64,000 nt of DNA from Salinibacter ruber DSM 13855. Its GTDB lineage: Bacteria; Bacteroidota; Rhodothermia; Rhodothermales; Salinibacteraceae. Each line of letters opens with the position of its first letter. Within the stretch, counting starts at the first letter, position 1. The DNA is taken from assembly GCF_000013045.1 (NCBI RefSeq), contig NC_007677.1:2294001-2358000 (forward strand), written 5' to 3'. The notes below the pieces were generated by a model. It worked only from the letters and a program-made list of their open reading frames with translations, was not told the origin of the DNA and did not search any database. The translations under genes were made by a program, and so were the position numbers. Below, piece by piece: positions 20,542-28,681 of this stretch.

Positions 20542-22371
20542 TCACCGGTCCGGTGTGTTCGTCGTCGAAGAATTCGTCGTCGAAGAAGCAGTGTCGGAGG
20601 ACGATAGGTGGGTGTCGACCCACGCCCGGGCCCGACGGCGCACCGCCTGGGCATCGTCTGCCTGCAGCACGTCACGGGCGAGGTCTTTGGCCGCGTCGTA
20701 CCCGGTTGCCCGGACGATTCGGCGCACGGCGGGCAGCGACGGGGGCGCGACGCTCAGGGTGTCGACGCCGAGGCCCAGCAGCACCGGCACCGCCTGCACG
20801 TCACCCGCGATTTCCCCACAGACCTCCACCGGGCAGCCGGACATCCGGCCCGCCTCGACGACGCGCAGGATCAACCCGAGGACGGCGGGGTGCAGCGCGT
20901 CGTGCCGCGCCGCGAGCTGTTCGTTGGCCCGGTCCACCGCCAGGACGTACTGGGTCAGATCGTTCGTGCCGATGGAGAAAAAGTCCACCAACTCGGTGAA
21001 GGCGGGCGCCTGCAGGGCCATGGCGGGCACCTCCACCATGGCGCCGAGGGGCACGTTCGCATCGTGGGGCACGCCGTTCTCCGTGAGGCGGGTGCTCTCC
21101 TCGTCCAGAATCCGCCGCACGCGCCGCACCTCCGCCCCGTCCGTCACCATCGGCAGCAGAATCCGGAGAGGGCCCTCACGGTTCGCCCGCAGGAGGGCCC
21201 GCAGTTGGGGGCGCAAGAGCTCGTCGGGCCGGTCCAGGAGCACCCGGAGTCCCCGCCGGCCGAGGACGGGATGGCCTTCGTGCGCTTCGGCAGCCCCCTG
21301 GGACCGCCGGTCGTCGCCCCCCACGTCCAGGAGACGAATCGTGGCCCCTCCCTCGCCGGCGGCCTCGATGGCCTGCCGGTACGCCTCCACCTGCCGCTCC
21401 TCATCGACCGAGCGCGGGTCGCCGTCGGCCCGCAAAAACAGTTCGGTGCGCAGAAGCCCGATGCCGTCCGGCGGGGCGGGCCGGAGCGGGTCGAGTTCGG
21501 CCTCCAGCCCAACGTTGGCCCGCAGGGTGACGGCATGGCCGTCGGTCGTCCGGAGGGGGCCCTCGGGCGCGCGCTCCCGTTCCGCCGTCGGGGACGGCGC
21601 GTCGGCCGCTCGCTTTCGATATTCCTCCTCGGTGGACGGGTCGGGGCGGGCAATCAGACGCCCCTCGTCCCCGTCGACGACGACGCGGTCTCCCGCCGAG
21701 ACGGCCGCCAGCGCCTCTCCGGCCCCAACGAGGAGAGGCACCCCGAGCGCCTGGGCGACAATGGCGGTGTGCGAGGTGGGCCCGCCGCGGGCCGTGACGC
21801 CCCCCAGAAGGTTGTGGCGTCGGAGGCGAAGCAGGTCGCTGGCGGTCAGGTCCTGGGCCACCACCACCGAATGCCCGTCGATGTGGGCCGCGGCGGCCCC
21901 GCGCCGGAGCGCCCGCAGGAGGCGGCGCTCAAACGCCAGGAGGTCGTCGGCCCCGGTGCGCAGGTGCGCGTCCTCGCTGTCTTCGAGTCGTTCGCGGTGG
22001 GCCGACAGCACCGCCTGCACCGCCGCCCCCGCCGGCTCGTTCGCGTCTCGAATGCGCTGCCGAATGGCCTCCAGGACGTCCTCGTCGCCCAGCATGAGGG
22101 CCTGCGCCTCAAAAATGGCGTCGGCATCCGGCACCAGGGCGTCCGGCGCCCACACGCGGTCGGCCTCCAGCCCCTGCTCGGCCCGCTGCACGGCGTTGGC
22201 CAGGCGCTCCAGTTCCGCGTCCACCGCGTCCGGCGCGATGGCGTCGCGCCGGGCGGTCGGGGCGGCGGCCTCGTACCGGTACGCGGTGCCCAGGACCACG
22301 CCGGGCGCCGCACCGGTGCCCTCGATGACCAGTTCGTCGTCGGATGTGGATTCCGGGGGCGGTTCTTCCAT
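20542..22371 (-). CDS. ptsI: phosphoenolpyruvate-protein phosphotransferase (enzyme I)
   Basis: 609 residues. Enzyme I takes phosphate from PEP and passes it to HPr. The phosphohistidine is His201 in ARGGPTSHTAIVAQALG, the PEP-binding C-terminal barrel contains LLRTELFLRADGDPRSVDEE and SIGTNDLTQYVLAVDR, and PVEVCGEIAGD carries the catalytic Cys. The ATG at 22369-22371 was preferred to a TTG six codons upstream. HPr lies 63 bases upstream on the same strand. No enzyme II permease is seen in the window, so the relay may serve regulation. Confidence 0.94.
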   Translation of the reverse strand: MEEPPPESTSDDELVIEGTGAAPGVVLGTAYRYEAAAPTARRDAIAPDAVDAELERLANAVQRAEQGLEADRVWAPDALVPDADAIFEAQALMLGDEDVLEAIRQRIRDANEPAGAAVQAVLSAHRERLEDSEDAHLRTGADDLLAFERRLLRALRRGAAAAHIDGHSVVVAQDLTASDLLRLRRHNLLGGVTARGGPTSHTAIVAQALGVPLLVGAGEALAAVSAGDRVVVDGDEGRLIARPDPSTEEEYRKRAADAPSPTAERERAPEGPLRTTDGHAVTLRANVGLEAELDPLRPAPPDGIGLLRTELFLRADGDPRSVDEERQVEAYRQAIEAAGEGGATIRLLDVGGDDRRSQGAAEAHEGHPVLGRRGLRVLLDRPDELLRPQLRALLRANREGPLRILLPMVTDGAEVRRVRRILDEESTRLTENGVPHDANVPLGAMVEVPAMALQAPAFTELVDFFSIGTNDLTQYVLAVDRANEQLAARHDALHPAVLGLILRVVEAGRMSGCPVEVCGEIAGDVQAVPVLLGLGVDTLSVAPPSLPAVRRIVRATGYDAAKDLARDVLQADDAQAVRRRARAWVDTHLSSSDTASSTTNSSTTNTPDR

Positions 22372-22434
22372 GGCGTGAATGGCTGGCAATGGCGGCCTGC
22401 GCTGCGTCCGGCCTGGCGTCTCGAACAGGCCGGG

Positions 22435-22704
22435 CTAGATCTCTTCTCCGAATCCGTCCGCAAAAAGCGCCTCGATCGCGTCGGCGGCCTCGGCCTCGTC
22501 CGCCCCTTCCACCACGAGCGTGAGCGTCGCCCCCTGCTCGGCGGCCAGGGTCATGACCCCAATGACGCTCTTTCCGTTGATTTCGTAGTTGTCGCGCCGC
22601 AGGTAGACCTCCGCCTCAAACTGGGACGCGGTCTTGACGAGCATCGACGCCGGCCGCGTGTGCAGGCCGGCCCGGTTGCGGATGGTGACCTCGCGTTCAA
22701 TCAT
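22435..22704 (-). CDS. ptsH: HPr family phosphocarrier protein
   Basis: 89 residues, the normal HPr length. His15 in NRAGLHTRPASML is the site phosphorylated by enzyme I. Ser46 in INGKSVIGVMTLAAEQG is the regulatory site used by HPr kinase in bacteria that have one. The ATG at 22702-22704 gives the canonical start MIEREVTIRNRAGLH. It lies between the polyprenyl synthase (95 bases upstream) and enzyme I (63 bases downstream) in the minus-strand run, so the two PTS components are cotranscribed. Confidence 0.93.
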   Translation of the reverse strand: MIEREVTIRNRAGLHTRPASMLVKTASQFEAEVYLRRDNYEINGKSVIGVMTLAAEQGATLTLVVEGADEAEAADAIEALFADGFGEEI

Positions 22705-22799
22705 GGGGCGTGAGGGGCGGGACGACGGCGGACGATCCGCTTGTCGGGGTGCATTCCGGACCCGCGGCACAACTCCGGGCCCCGGGGCGGCGGCAGGGG

Positions 22800-23798
22800 T
22801 CAATGCCCGCGCGCCTGCAGACGGTCGAGGAGCCAGTGGAGCGTCTCCGCCGCGGCCGTCTCCGGCAGGAGGTGCAAATGATCGTGGGCCTTCTCCGTGT
22901 ACGTGTGGACCGCCTCGCGGGCCTCTTCGAAGATGCCCAGGTCCGCCATCCGCTCGCGGGCCTCCGGCACATCGTCTCTCGGGAGCCCCCCGTCGGTCAC
23001 GAGGCGGGCGAACCAATCGTGTTCGGCCCCTTCGGCCCGCTCCAGGGCCCGCAGGGTGAGGAACGTCTTTTTGCCCTGCACGAGGTCCCCCCCCACCCCG
23101 CGTCCCCAGGCCTCATCGTCGGCGGTGAGGTCGAGCAGGTCGTCCTGGATCTGGAAGGCCCGCCCCACCAGCCGGCCGGCCGTGCCGAGGCGATCGCGCT
23201 CGGGCGACGGGGCCCCTCCGATGACGCTTCCCAGCTCGAACGCAGCCGAGAGAAGCGCCCCAGTCTTGCGGTCGATCATGTCCAGGTACGCCTCCACCGT
23301 CACCGCGTCGTCGGTCTCGAACGACGCGTCGAGGGCCTGGCCGGCACAGAGCCGCTCCACCATCGGGTGGTACACCGCGTAGAGGGCCTCCGCGTCCGTT
23401 CCCTCCACCTGGCCCAGCAGGTCGTAGGAGAGGCCCATCATGAGGTCCCCCGCCAGGATTGCCGTGCCGGGGTTCCACTTCGCATGCACGGTTGCGCCCC
23501 CGCGTCGCTCGTCGTCCTCGTCCATCAGGTCGTCGTGGACGAGCGTGAAGTTGTGAAACACCTCCACGGCGAGGGCGGCCGGCAGCGCCCGGTCGACGGA
23601 CGTGCCGTACGACTGGGCCACCAGGAGGAGCAGGACGGGACGCACGCGCTTCCCGCCGGCCCGCAGCACGTGCTCCACGGCGTCGTAGAGCGAGGCGGGC
23701 GACCGCCCGTCCACGACCGCCGGGAGGGCCTCATCGATGCGCGCCCGCAGCGCCGCCACACGCTCGTCGGACGACACGCTTTGCGTGGAGGAAGCCAT
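22800..23798 (-). CDS. polyprenyl (geranylgeranyl/farnesyl-type) diphosphate synthase
   Basis: 332 residues. A trans-prenyltransferase that condenses IPP with allylic diphosphates, feeding carotenoid, quinone or retinal synthesis. The first Asp-rich motif is VHDDLMDEDDERR (Asp89, Asp90, Asp93), the second is FQIQDDLLD, and GGKRVRP carries the diphosphate-binding Arg residues. Phe81 and His82 (EVFHNFTLVHDD) occupy the chain-length region before the first motif, but the exact product length cannot be read off. The ATG at 23796-23798 was preferred to an upstream TTG. Upstream is adenylate kinase (51 bases) and downstream is HPr. Confidence 0.92.
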   Translation of the reverse strand: MASSTQSVSSDERVAALRARIDEALPAVVDGRSPASLYDAVEHVLRAGGKRVRPVLLLLVAQSYGTSVDRALPAALAVEVFHNFTLVHDDLMDEDDERRGGATVHAKWNPGTAILAGDLMMGLSYDLLGQVEGTDAEALYAVYHPMVERLCAGQALDASFETDDAVTVEAYLDMIDRKTGALLSAAFELGSVIGGAPSPERDRLGTAGRLVGRAFQIQDDLLDLTADDEAWGRGVGGDLVQGKKTFLTLRALERAEGAEHDWFARLVTDGGLPRDDVPEARERMADLGIFEEAREAVHTYTEKAHDHLHLLPETAAAETLHWLLDRLQARGH

Positions 23799-23849
23799 CG
23801 GGGAGTTGGGATCGGCCAACGGACTCAACAATTGTGCTCGGTGCGGCCC

Positions 23850-24488
23850 CTAACGTTCGAGGGCGTCCAGCGCCTCCTCGATGCGGCCGAAGACCTCTTC
23901 GATGCCTCCGGTCCCGTCGACCGGGACGAGCAGGTCCCGCTCCTCGTAGTACGTGGCCAGCGGCGCGGTTTCCTCGCGGTACACGTCGAGCCGGTTCTGA
24001 ATGGTCTCGGGCTCGTCGTCGGAGCGTTGAACGATAAGGTCCGGGTCCACGTCCTCGGGGGGCGGGTCGTGGTCGAGGTGATACGTTTCCCCCGTTTCCT
24101 CGTGCACCCGGCGCCGGCTCAGCCGACGCACGAGCACGTCGTCGGGCACCTTCATGCTGAGGACGCCGTCGAGGGGCGTCTCGTTCGACGCCAAAAACTC
24201 GGTCAGCCACTCCGCCTGCTGGTCGGTGCGCGGGTAGCCGTCGAGCATGAAGTCGTCGTGGCCCTCGTCGGCAATGGCCTGCTCGGCGAGATCCCGGACC
24301 AGCGCGTCCGGCACCAGCTCCCCCGCGTCGATGTAGGACTTTGCCTTTTGGCCGAGCTCGGTCTCCTGCGCCATAGCCTCCCGGAGGATGTCTCCGGTCG
24401 AGATTTGGGTGATTCCGTGGCGCTCTTCGAGCAGCCCGGCCTGCGTGCCTTTTCCGGCACCCGGCGGGCCAAAAATGATCAGTCGCAT
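23850..24488 (-). CDS. adk: adenylate kinase
   Basis: 212 residues. It interconverts ATP + AMP and 2 ADP. The P-loop is GPPGAGKGTQ (7-16), the AMP-binding segment contains STGDILREA, the adenylate kinase signature is FMLDGYPRT, and the LID region carries RRRVHEETGETYHLDHDPP with no zinc-binding cysteines. The length is normal. The ATG at 24486-24488 (MRLIIFGPPG) fits the family. It is in the same strand run as the two small envelope genes upstream and the prenyl synthase downstream. Confidence 0.95.
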   Translation of the reverse strand: MRLIIFGPPGAGKGTQAGLLEERHGITQISTGDILREAMAQETELGQKAKSYIDAGELVPDALVRDLAEQAIADEGHDDFMLDGYPRTDQQAEWLTEFLASNETPLDGVLSMKVPDDVLVRRLSRRRVHEETGETYHLDHDPPPEDVDPDLIVQRSDDEPETIQNRLDVYREETAPLATYYEERDLLVPVDGTGGIEEVFGRIEEALDALER

Positions 24489-24545
24489 GTGTGTCGGTCG
24501 GTCGTACAAAAAAGAGTGGTCGGATGGGAGCTGCTGGCACGGCCT

Positions 24546-25067
24546 CTATTCGAAGAGGTCGTCCCCCAGGCCCTCTACGTCGGGGTCGTCGAGCCAGGAG
24601 AGGATTTGGTCGCGGATCACCTCGCGGGCCACGAGGCGCACCACGAACCCGAGGGTGTCGCCCAACACACTTCCGCCGGAGCGACTCGCCTCGGACGCGT
24701 CCGCCCCGTCGCCCCGGTACACCACGAGGGGGGCGCGCCCTCGCAGGGCCTTTTCTACCGCCTCCCCCGGCGTATCACCCGTCGCCATCGCCTCCTCCAC
24801 CTCCGTACGGAGCGCGTCGATGTACTGGTCGAGCAGCTCCGCGTGCTCGGGCCGCCGCGAGCGGCCGCCCCCGACGAGGGCCCCCACCGCCACGCCGGCC
24901 GCCAGCATCCCGCCGACGCTTTTCAGCGGGTTCTGGACAACCCAGTCGCGCAGCGACGACCCGGTGGTCGACACCTCATCTTGCAGCGAGTCGAAGCGAT
25001 CGGCCATGGCGTCCGCCGTCTCGCGGAGGCGTTCCTCCACGTCCGCTCTGGTTGAATCCGAGTCCAT
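24546..25067 (-). CDS. hypothetical protein with one glycine-zipper-like membrane segment
   Basis: 173 residues. The N-terminal half (RADVEERLRETADAMADRF..WVVQNPLKSVGGMLAAGVAVGALVGGG) looks like the DUF883/ElaB-YqjD pattern of an amphipathic helix followed by a Gly-rich membrane segment at about residues 50-68. The C-terminal half is helical and acidic, and I do not recognise it. It lies 57 bases downstream of a phage-holin-superfamily (Actinobacterial holin-X-like) gene, a pairing often seen with stress-related membrane proteins. The function is unknown. Confidence 0.65.
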   Translation of the reverse strand: MDSDSTRADVEERLRETADAMADRFDSLQDEVSTTGSSLRDWVVQNPLKSVGGMLAAGVAVGALVGGGRSRRPEHAELLDQYIDALRTEVEEAMATGDTPGEAVEKALRGRAPLVVYRGDGADASEASRSGGSVLGDTLGFVVRLVAREVIRDQILSWLDDPDVEGLGDDLFE

Positions 25068-25124
25068 AGGGCAGAAAGGGTCGTAGAACAGAGTAACCGA
25101 AAGGGCCTGGGGGCCGGATCCCGA

Positions 25125-25637
25125 CTACGCCTTCACGTCGGGCGCGGACGCTTGCGCCTCGGCGCCGTCCGCCTCGTCGACCGCGGCCGAGGCGGGGCGG
25201 GACGACGGGCCCTCGTCCGACGCGGCCCGCTCTCCCCGAAGGGACTCGAACAGGTTGGAGGGCGGCATCAGGGCCGGCTTCGTCACGCGGAGGGTCACGA
25301 TGATTAGGATGAGCGCCACCGAGACCGCGAGGAACCCCCAGAACGGGTGCCCGAGCAGCCACCCCACCCCCAGCGCTACGGTCGTCAACGAGAAGAACGC
25401 GGCGAAGAAGGCAAAGACGGCGACCGTGAGCCCGAGGGCCAGGTCGTTCTTGAACGCGTCGAGCCGCTCCTCCATCTCCAGGATCGCGAGGTCGACCCGC
25501 AGGTCAATCCACTCCCGGAGGTCCGCAAAAAGCCCCTGCGTGTGGGACGCGATGCGACTCACCTTGCCGCCGTCGGGGGACTCCTCCACGGGGCGTTCGG
25601 CATTCGGGGCCGACGGGCGGTCGTCGAGGGACTCCAT
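25125..25637 (-). CDS. phage holin superfamily 6-type membrane protein (holin-X / YqjE-like)
   Basis: 170 residues. After a hydrophilic lead comes an amphipathic helix (LREWIDLRVDLAILEMEERL). Two membrane helices follow (LTVAVFAFFAAFFSLTTVALGVGWLLG and FWGFLAVSVALILIIVTL), then an acidic disordered tail. This is the layout of the Actinobacterial holin-X / YqjE-like family, a chromosomal membrane family despite the name. It pairs with the downstream 173-residue protein. No phage gene is near it. The ATG at 25635-25637 begins the minus-strand run that extends to 15.1 kb. Confidence 0.75.
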   Translation of the reverse strand: MESLDDRPSAPNAERPVEESPDGGKVSRIASHTQGLFADLREWIDLRVDLAILEMEERLDAFKNDLALGLTVAVFAFFAAFFSLTTVALGVGWLLGHPFWGFLAVSVALILIIVTLRVTKPALMPPSNLFESLRGERAASDEGPSSRPASAAVDEADGAEAQASAPDVKA

Positions 25638-25826
25638 GGCCGGACGAGGAACGTGACGTTGAAAGGATGGAGAATGGTAAGATACTATATTCTGCGGAGG
25701 ACGCAAGTGAATTCACCGTACAACCCCGGCGCTCGTTCCCCCGTGAACTCGTCCGTACGGCCCGCGTTTTGCGACGCCCAACACGGTTCGTTCTCCCTTT
25801 CCACTGCCCCCGATCCCGAAGCGCCC
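25638..25826. promoter_or_regulatory. divergent promoter region between the holin-like gene and the Nfu-type gene
   Basis: This 189-base gap separates two divergent transcription units and must hold both promoters. It contains a short A+T-rich block at about 25674-25695 (TAAGATACTATATTC) that stands out from the G+C-rich flanks and could supply -10-type elements for either strand. No clear -35 element or operator can be assigned by eye. Confidence 0.35.
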
Positions 25827-26102
25827 ATGGCCACCACGCAGGCGGAGTCGACCCCCAATCCGAACAGCCTCAAATTCACGACGGACGACGGCCCCTTTCT
25901 CAGCGGGGGCGTGGCCGCGTACTCCTCGGCGGACGAGGCCGCAGAGGATCCCCTGGCCCGTCGCCTCTTCGGCGTGTCGGGGGTGGACGACGTGTTCATC
26001 ACCCCCCAGTTCGTCACCGTCTCGAAGGCCCCGTCCGTCGACTGGGGCAGCGTGAAGCCGGACGTGGAGACGATCCTGGCCGAGCACCTGGAGGCGGCGT
26101 AG
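25827..26102 (+). CDS. Nfu N-terminal-domain (scaffold Nfu/NifU N) protein
   Basis: 91 residues. The segment ESTPNPNSLKFTTDDGPFLSGG is the Nfu_N domain signature (TPNPNxLKF), followed by the LARRLFGVSGVDDVFITPQFVTVSK strand-helix pattern and a C-terminal DWGSVKPDVETILAEHL. The C-terminal NifU domain with its CxxC cluster-binding motif is absent, so this is a stand-alone N-domain protein. It may act in Fe-S cluster delivery together with the desulfurase at 0.4-1.6 kb. It ends two bases before the stop of the convergent acyl-CoA reductase-like gene. Confidence 0.88.
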   Translation: MATTQAESTPNPNSLKFTTDDGPFLSGGVAAYSSADEAAEDPLARRLFGVSGVDDVFITPQFVTVSKAPSVDWGSVKPDVETILAEHLEAA

Positions 26103-26104
26103 CG

Positions 26105-27160
26105 TCAGCGCAGGGCCCGCAAGAAGGTGGCGACGGCCTGCCCCCCTTCGTCCGCGAGGGGCGGAAGGTGAAGGTCGCCCGGCGTGCGGAGCGGCCAGGA
26201 GTCGGGCAGCTGGTCGTGCAGCGGCTCACGGGCCACGACCGCGCCGAGCTCCGTCCGGTGGGCGTCGATCCAGTCGCCGACCGCGTCGAGGCCCGCGTAC
26301 TCCGTCCACCGGAGGTGCCCCTCAGGGCTCGGCTCCGTCGGCTCGCCCCGGCTCACGAGAAACTCAAGGCCCTCGGCGAAGGCCCGCGGCTCGTCCCGGG
26401 CCTCCAGGAACGCCTTCTGCATCTGGAGGGCGCCCGGTGTATCCTCGTGCGCCGGGAAGACGCCGCGGAAGCGCGCCATCGCTTCGAGGTACGCGTCCGG
26501 CGACAGGTCGGTGGGGGCCCACAGGAGCGCGAGCCGCCGGTGCCCGCCGCCCTCGTAGAGCAGCGCGTCCTCCGCCAGTCCGCCCTGGGCCTCGTCGCCC
26601 TCGTGCCCGTCGAGGACGGCCACGGCCCGCTGGGAGGGGCGCACGAGCCGACGATCCGCCGGGATGCCGTGGTCGTCGCACGCCTCGCGGATCGCGCCGG
26701 CGTCGTCTCGGGCCGGCTGCGCCGTGACCGCGGCGGCGCGGTCGAAGAGTGCCTCTTTCTCCACAAACGTCGCGTCGATGCCGTCGGCCCGGTCCGTCAC
26801 GGCCCGCGCAAATGCGGGGAGTAGGGCGGGCGAGGCGTCGGGCGCGTGCCCGAGATACGTGTGCCCCTCGGCCCACACCGCCACGGCGTCCCGGAGCCCC
26901 ACGAGGGGGCCGGACGGGCCGTGCACGACGCCCACCGTCGCCTGCGCCGCCGGCCCCCCGTCGCCGAGCCAGTCGACAAGGGCCTCGGGCGTGAGGCGCT
27001 GCATCCACCGGTTGAGGGCGTAGTCGAGCGCCTCTTCGGTCCAGCGGTTGGGCGCCTCCAGGGTGTCGGCGACGGCCGTTTCGCGCGGCGGATGGTCCGG
27101 CTCCCGCCAGTCCGCGGCGGCGTCGGCAATGGCGTCGATGCGGGCTTGTTTTGAGCTCAC
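26105..27160 (-). CDS. LuxC-type acyl-CoA reductase-like protein
   Basis: 351 residues from a GTG at 27158-27160. The N-terminal pattern (NRWTEEALDYALNRWMQRLTP) followed by VGVVHGPSGPLVGLRDAVAVWAEGH resembles Bacteroidota acyl-CoA reductase-like (LuxC, aldehyde-dehydrogenase-fold) proteins. From memory, those carry Cys-Arg-Asn before the KxYVP strand; here the corresponding segment is GGGHRRLALLWAP, without Cys. The only visible Cys is in REACDDHG. The protein may therefore be catalytically altered. The start is uncertain: an 11-G run lies just upstream, and longer GTG-started versions would translate through it. Confidence 0.6.
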   Translation of the reverse strand: MSSKQARIDAIADAAADWREPDHPPRETAVADTLEAPNRWTEEALDYALNRWMQRLTPEALVDWLGDGGPAAQATVGVVHGPSGPLVGLRDAVAVWAEGHTYLGHAPDASPALLPAFARAVTDRADGIDATFVEKEALFDRAAAVTAQPARDDAGAIREACDDHGIPADRRLVRPSQRAVAVLDGHEGDEAQGGLAEDALLYEGGGHRRLALLWAPTDLSPDAYLEAMARFRGVFPAHEDTPGALQMQKAFLEARDEPRAFAEGLEFLVSRGEPTEPSPEGHLRWTEYAGLDAVGDWIDAHRTELGAVVAREPLHDQLPDSWPLRTPGDLHLPPLADEGGQAVATFLRALR

Positions 27161-27169
27161 GTACAGACA

Positions 27170-27180
27170 GGGGGGGGGGG
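27170..27180. repeat. 11-base G homopolymer
   Basis: An uninterrupted run of eleven G residues lies ten bases upstream of the assigned GTG start of the acyl-CoA reductase-like gene and 168 bases upstream of the divergent ispH start. Such tracts are prone to slippage. Depending on the true start, it sits either in the leader or inside the N-terminal coding sequence. Confidence 0.9.
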
Positions 27181-27347
27181 AGACATGAAACGCGTGTTTC
27201 TGCGCCCTGCACGGGCACCCCGGCACGGGTTGTTCCTCCTTCACGTCCTCCACACGTCGTCCCCCATGCCCCGCCCCGAATCACCGGCGGCCCCCTTCCG
27301 TAGGACCGGACGGAGTGTCACTGTCCTCCCGCGACTTCCGACTGCCC

Positions 27348-28589
27348 ATGCGCCAGTTCGACGTTCCCACATTCTACAAAAGCCCCATCATCTCGACGGT
27401 CACGGACGCGCGGCAGGCCACCGACCCGCGCAAGAAGGACCTGTCCCCCTCGGTGATCGACTTCGGGCCGGTGCGCTTTAAAATCGCGCGGCACTTTGGC
27501 TTCTGCTTCGGCGTGGAGCAGGCGATCGAGATCGCGTACGAGGCGCTGGAGGAGAACCCCGACAAACGGATCTTCCTCCTCTCGGAGATGATCCACAACC
27601 CGCACGTAAACGAGGACCTGCGGGACCGGGGGATCCAGTTCCTGCGCACCACGCAGGGGGAGCAGCTCATCCCGTTCGACGAGCTCACGCCCGACGACGT
27701 GGTCATCATCCCCGCCTTCGGCACCACGCTGGAGGTGGAGCAGAAACTCGAAGAGATTGGGGTGGACACGGAGGCCTACGACACCACCTGCCCGTTCGTC
27801 GAAAAGGTGTGGCGCAAGAGCTCCCAGATCGGGGACGACGACCACTCGATCGTGGTCCACGGCAAGCGGTACCACGAGGAGACACGCGCCACGTTCTCCC
27901 ACGCCAAGGAGGAAGGCCCCGTGGTCGTCGTGCGGGACATGGAGGAGGCCGAAGAACTGGCGAAGGTGATCCGGGGCGAGAAGGACGCCGACTTCTTCTA
28001 CGACTACTTCGAGGACAAGTACTCGGAGGACTTTGACCCGGAGCGGGACCTGCAGAAGCTGGGCGTGGTCAACCAGACGACCATGCTGGCGGAGGAGACC
28101 GCCGCCATCGCCGACCTGATGCGCGACGCCATGCGGGAGCGCTACGGCGAGGCCCACGTCGAGGAGCGCTTCGCCGACACGAGCGACACGCTCTGCTACG
28201 CCACCAACGAAAACCAGAACGCCACGCAGGCGCTCATCGAGGACGGGGCCGACCTCGGCATCGTTGTCGGCGGCTACAACTCCTCGAACACGAGCCACCT
28301 CGTGGAGCTCTGCGAGGAGCACATGCCCACCTACTTTATCCGGGACGCAAGTGAGTTTGACGCCCCGTCGGAGATTCATCACTTCGACGTCCACGCGAAG
28401 GAGGAGGTCGCGACGGACGACTGGTTCCCCGCCGAGGACACGCCGGTCGACGTGCTGCTCACCTCCGGGGCCTCCTGCCCCGACGCCCTGCTCGACGAGG
28501 TCGTCCGCAAAATCATCAGCTGGTTCCCGGACGCCCGTCCCGTGGAGGAGGCCATCGCCCCCTTCAAGGAAGAACTGGAGGACGAGTAG
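27348..28589 (+). CDS. ispH: 4-hydroxy-3-methylbut-2-enyl diphosphate reductase
   Basis: The last enzyme of the MEP isoprenoid pathway, producing IPP and DMAPP with a [4Fe-4S] cluster. 413 residues, the long form found in cyanobacteria, plants and Bacteroidota. Cluster ligands are Cys53 (FGFCFGVEQAIE), Cys148 (DTTCPFVEKVW) and Cys377 (SGASCPDALLDE). EMIHNPHVNEDL and GTTLEVEQ are further family motifs. The ATG at 27348 follows an upstream non-conserved stretch. It is followed after 92 bases by a methyltransferase gene on the same strand. Together with idi (50.2 kb) and the prenyl synthase (22.8 kb) it covers the late isoprenoid steps. Confidence 0.95.
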   Translation: MRQFDVPTFYKSPIISTVTDARQATDPRKKDLSPSVIDFGPVRFKIARHFGFCFGVEQAIEIAYEALEENPDKRIFLLSEMIHNPHVNEDLRDRGIQFLRTTQGEQLIPFDELTPDDVVIIPAFGTTLEVEQKLEEIGVDTEAYDTTCPFVEKVWRKSSQIGDDDHSIVVHGKRYHEETRATFSHAKEEGPVVVVRDMEEAEELAKVIRGEKDADFFYDYFEDKYSEDFDPERDLQKLGVVNQTTMLAEETAAIADLMRDAMRERYGEAHVEERFADTSDTLCYATNENQNATQALIEDGADLGIVVGGYNSSNTSHLVELCEEHMPTYFIRDASEFDAPSEIHHFDVHAKEEVATDDWFPAEDTPVDVLLTSGASCPDALLDEVVRKIISWFPDARPVEEAIAPFKEELEDE

Positions 28590-28681
28590 TGCGTCCCCGT
28601 AACCGCCGCGCTGGATGACCGACGTCCCCGGGGGAGACCGCGGTCGCCCTTCCTCCCCTTGCCCCTCCCTTTCCTCTACGC

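Noticed and set aside
25125-25637. Prophage or lysis cassette suggested by the holin-like protein
   Set aside because: No endolysin, integrase or phage structural gene is nearby. This family is a chromosomal membrane protein.
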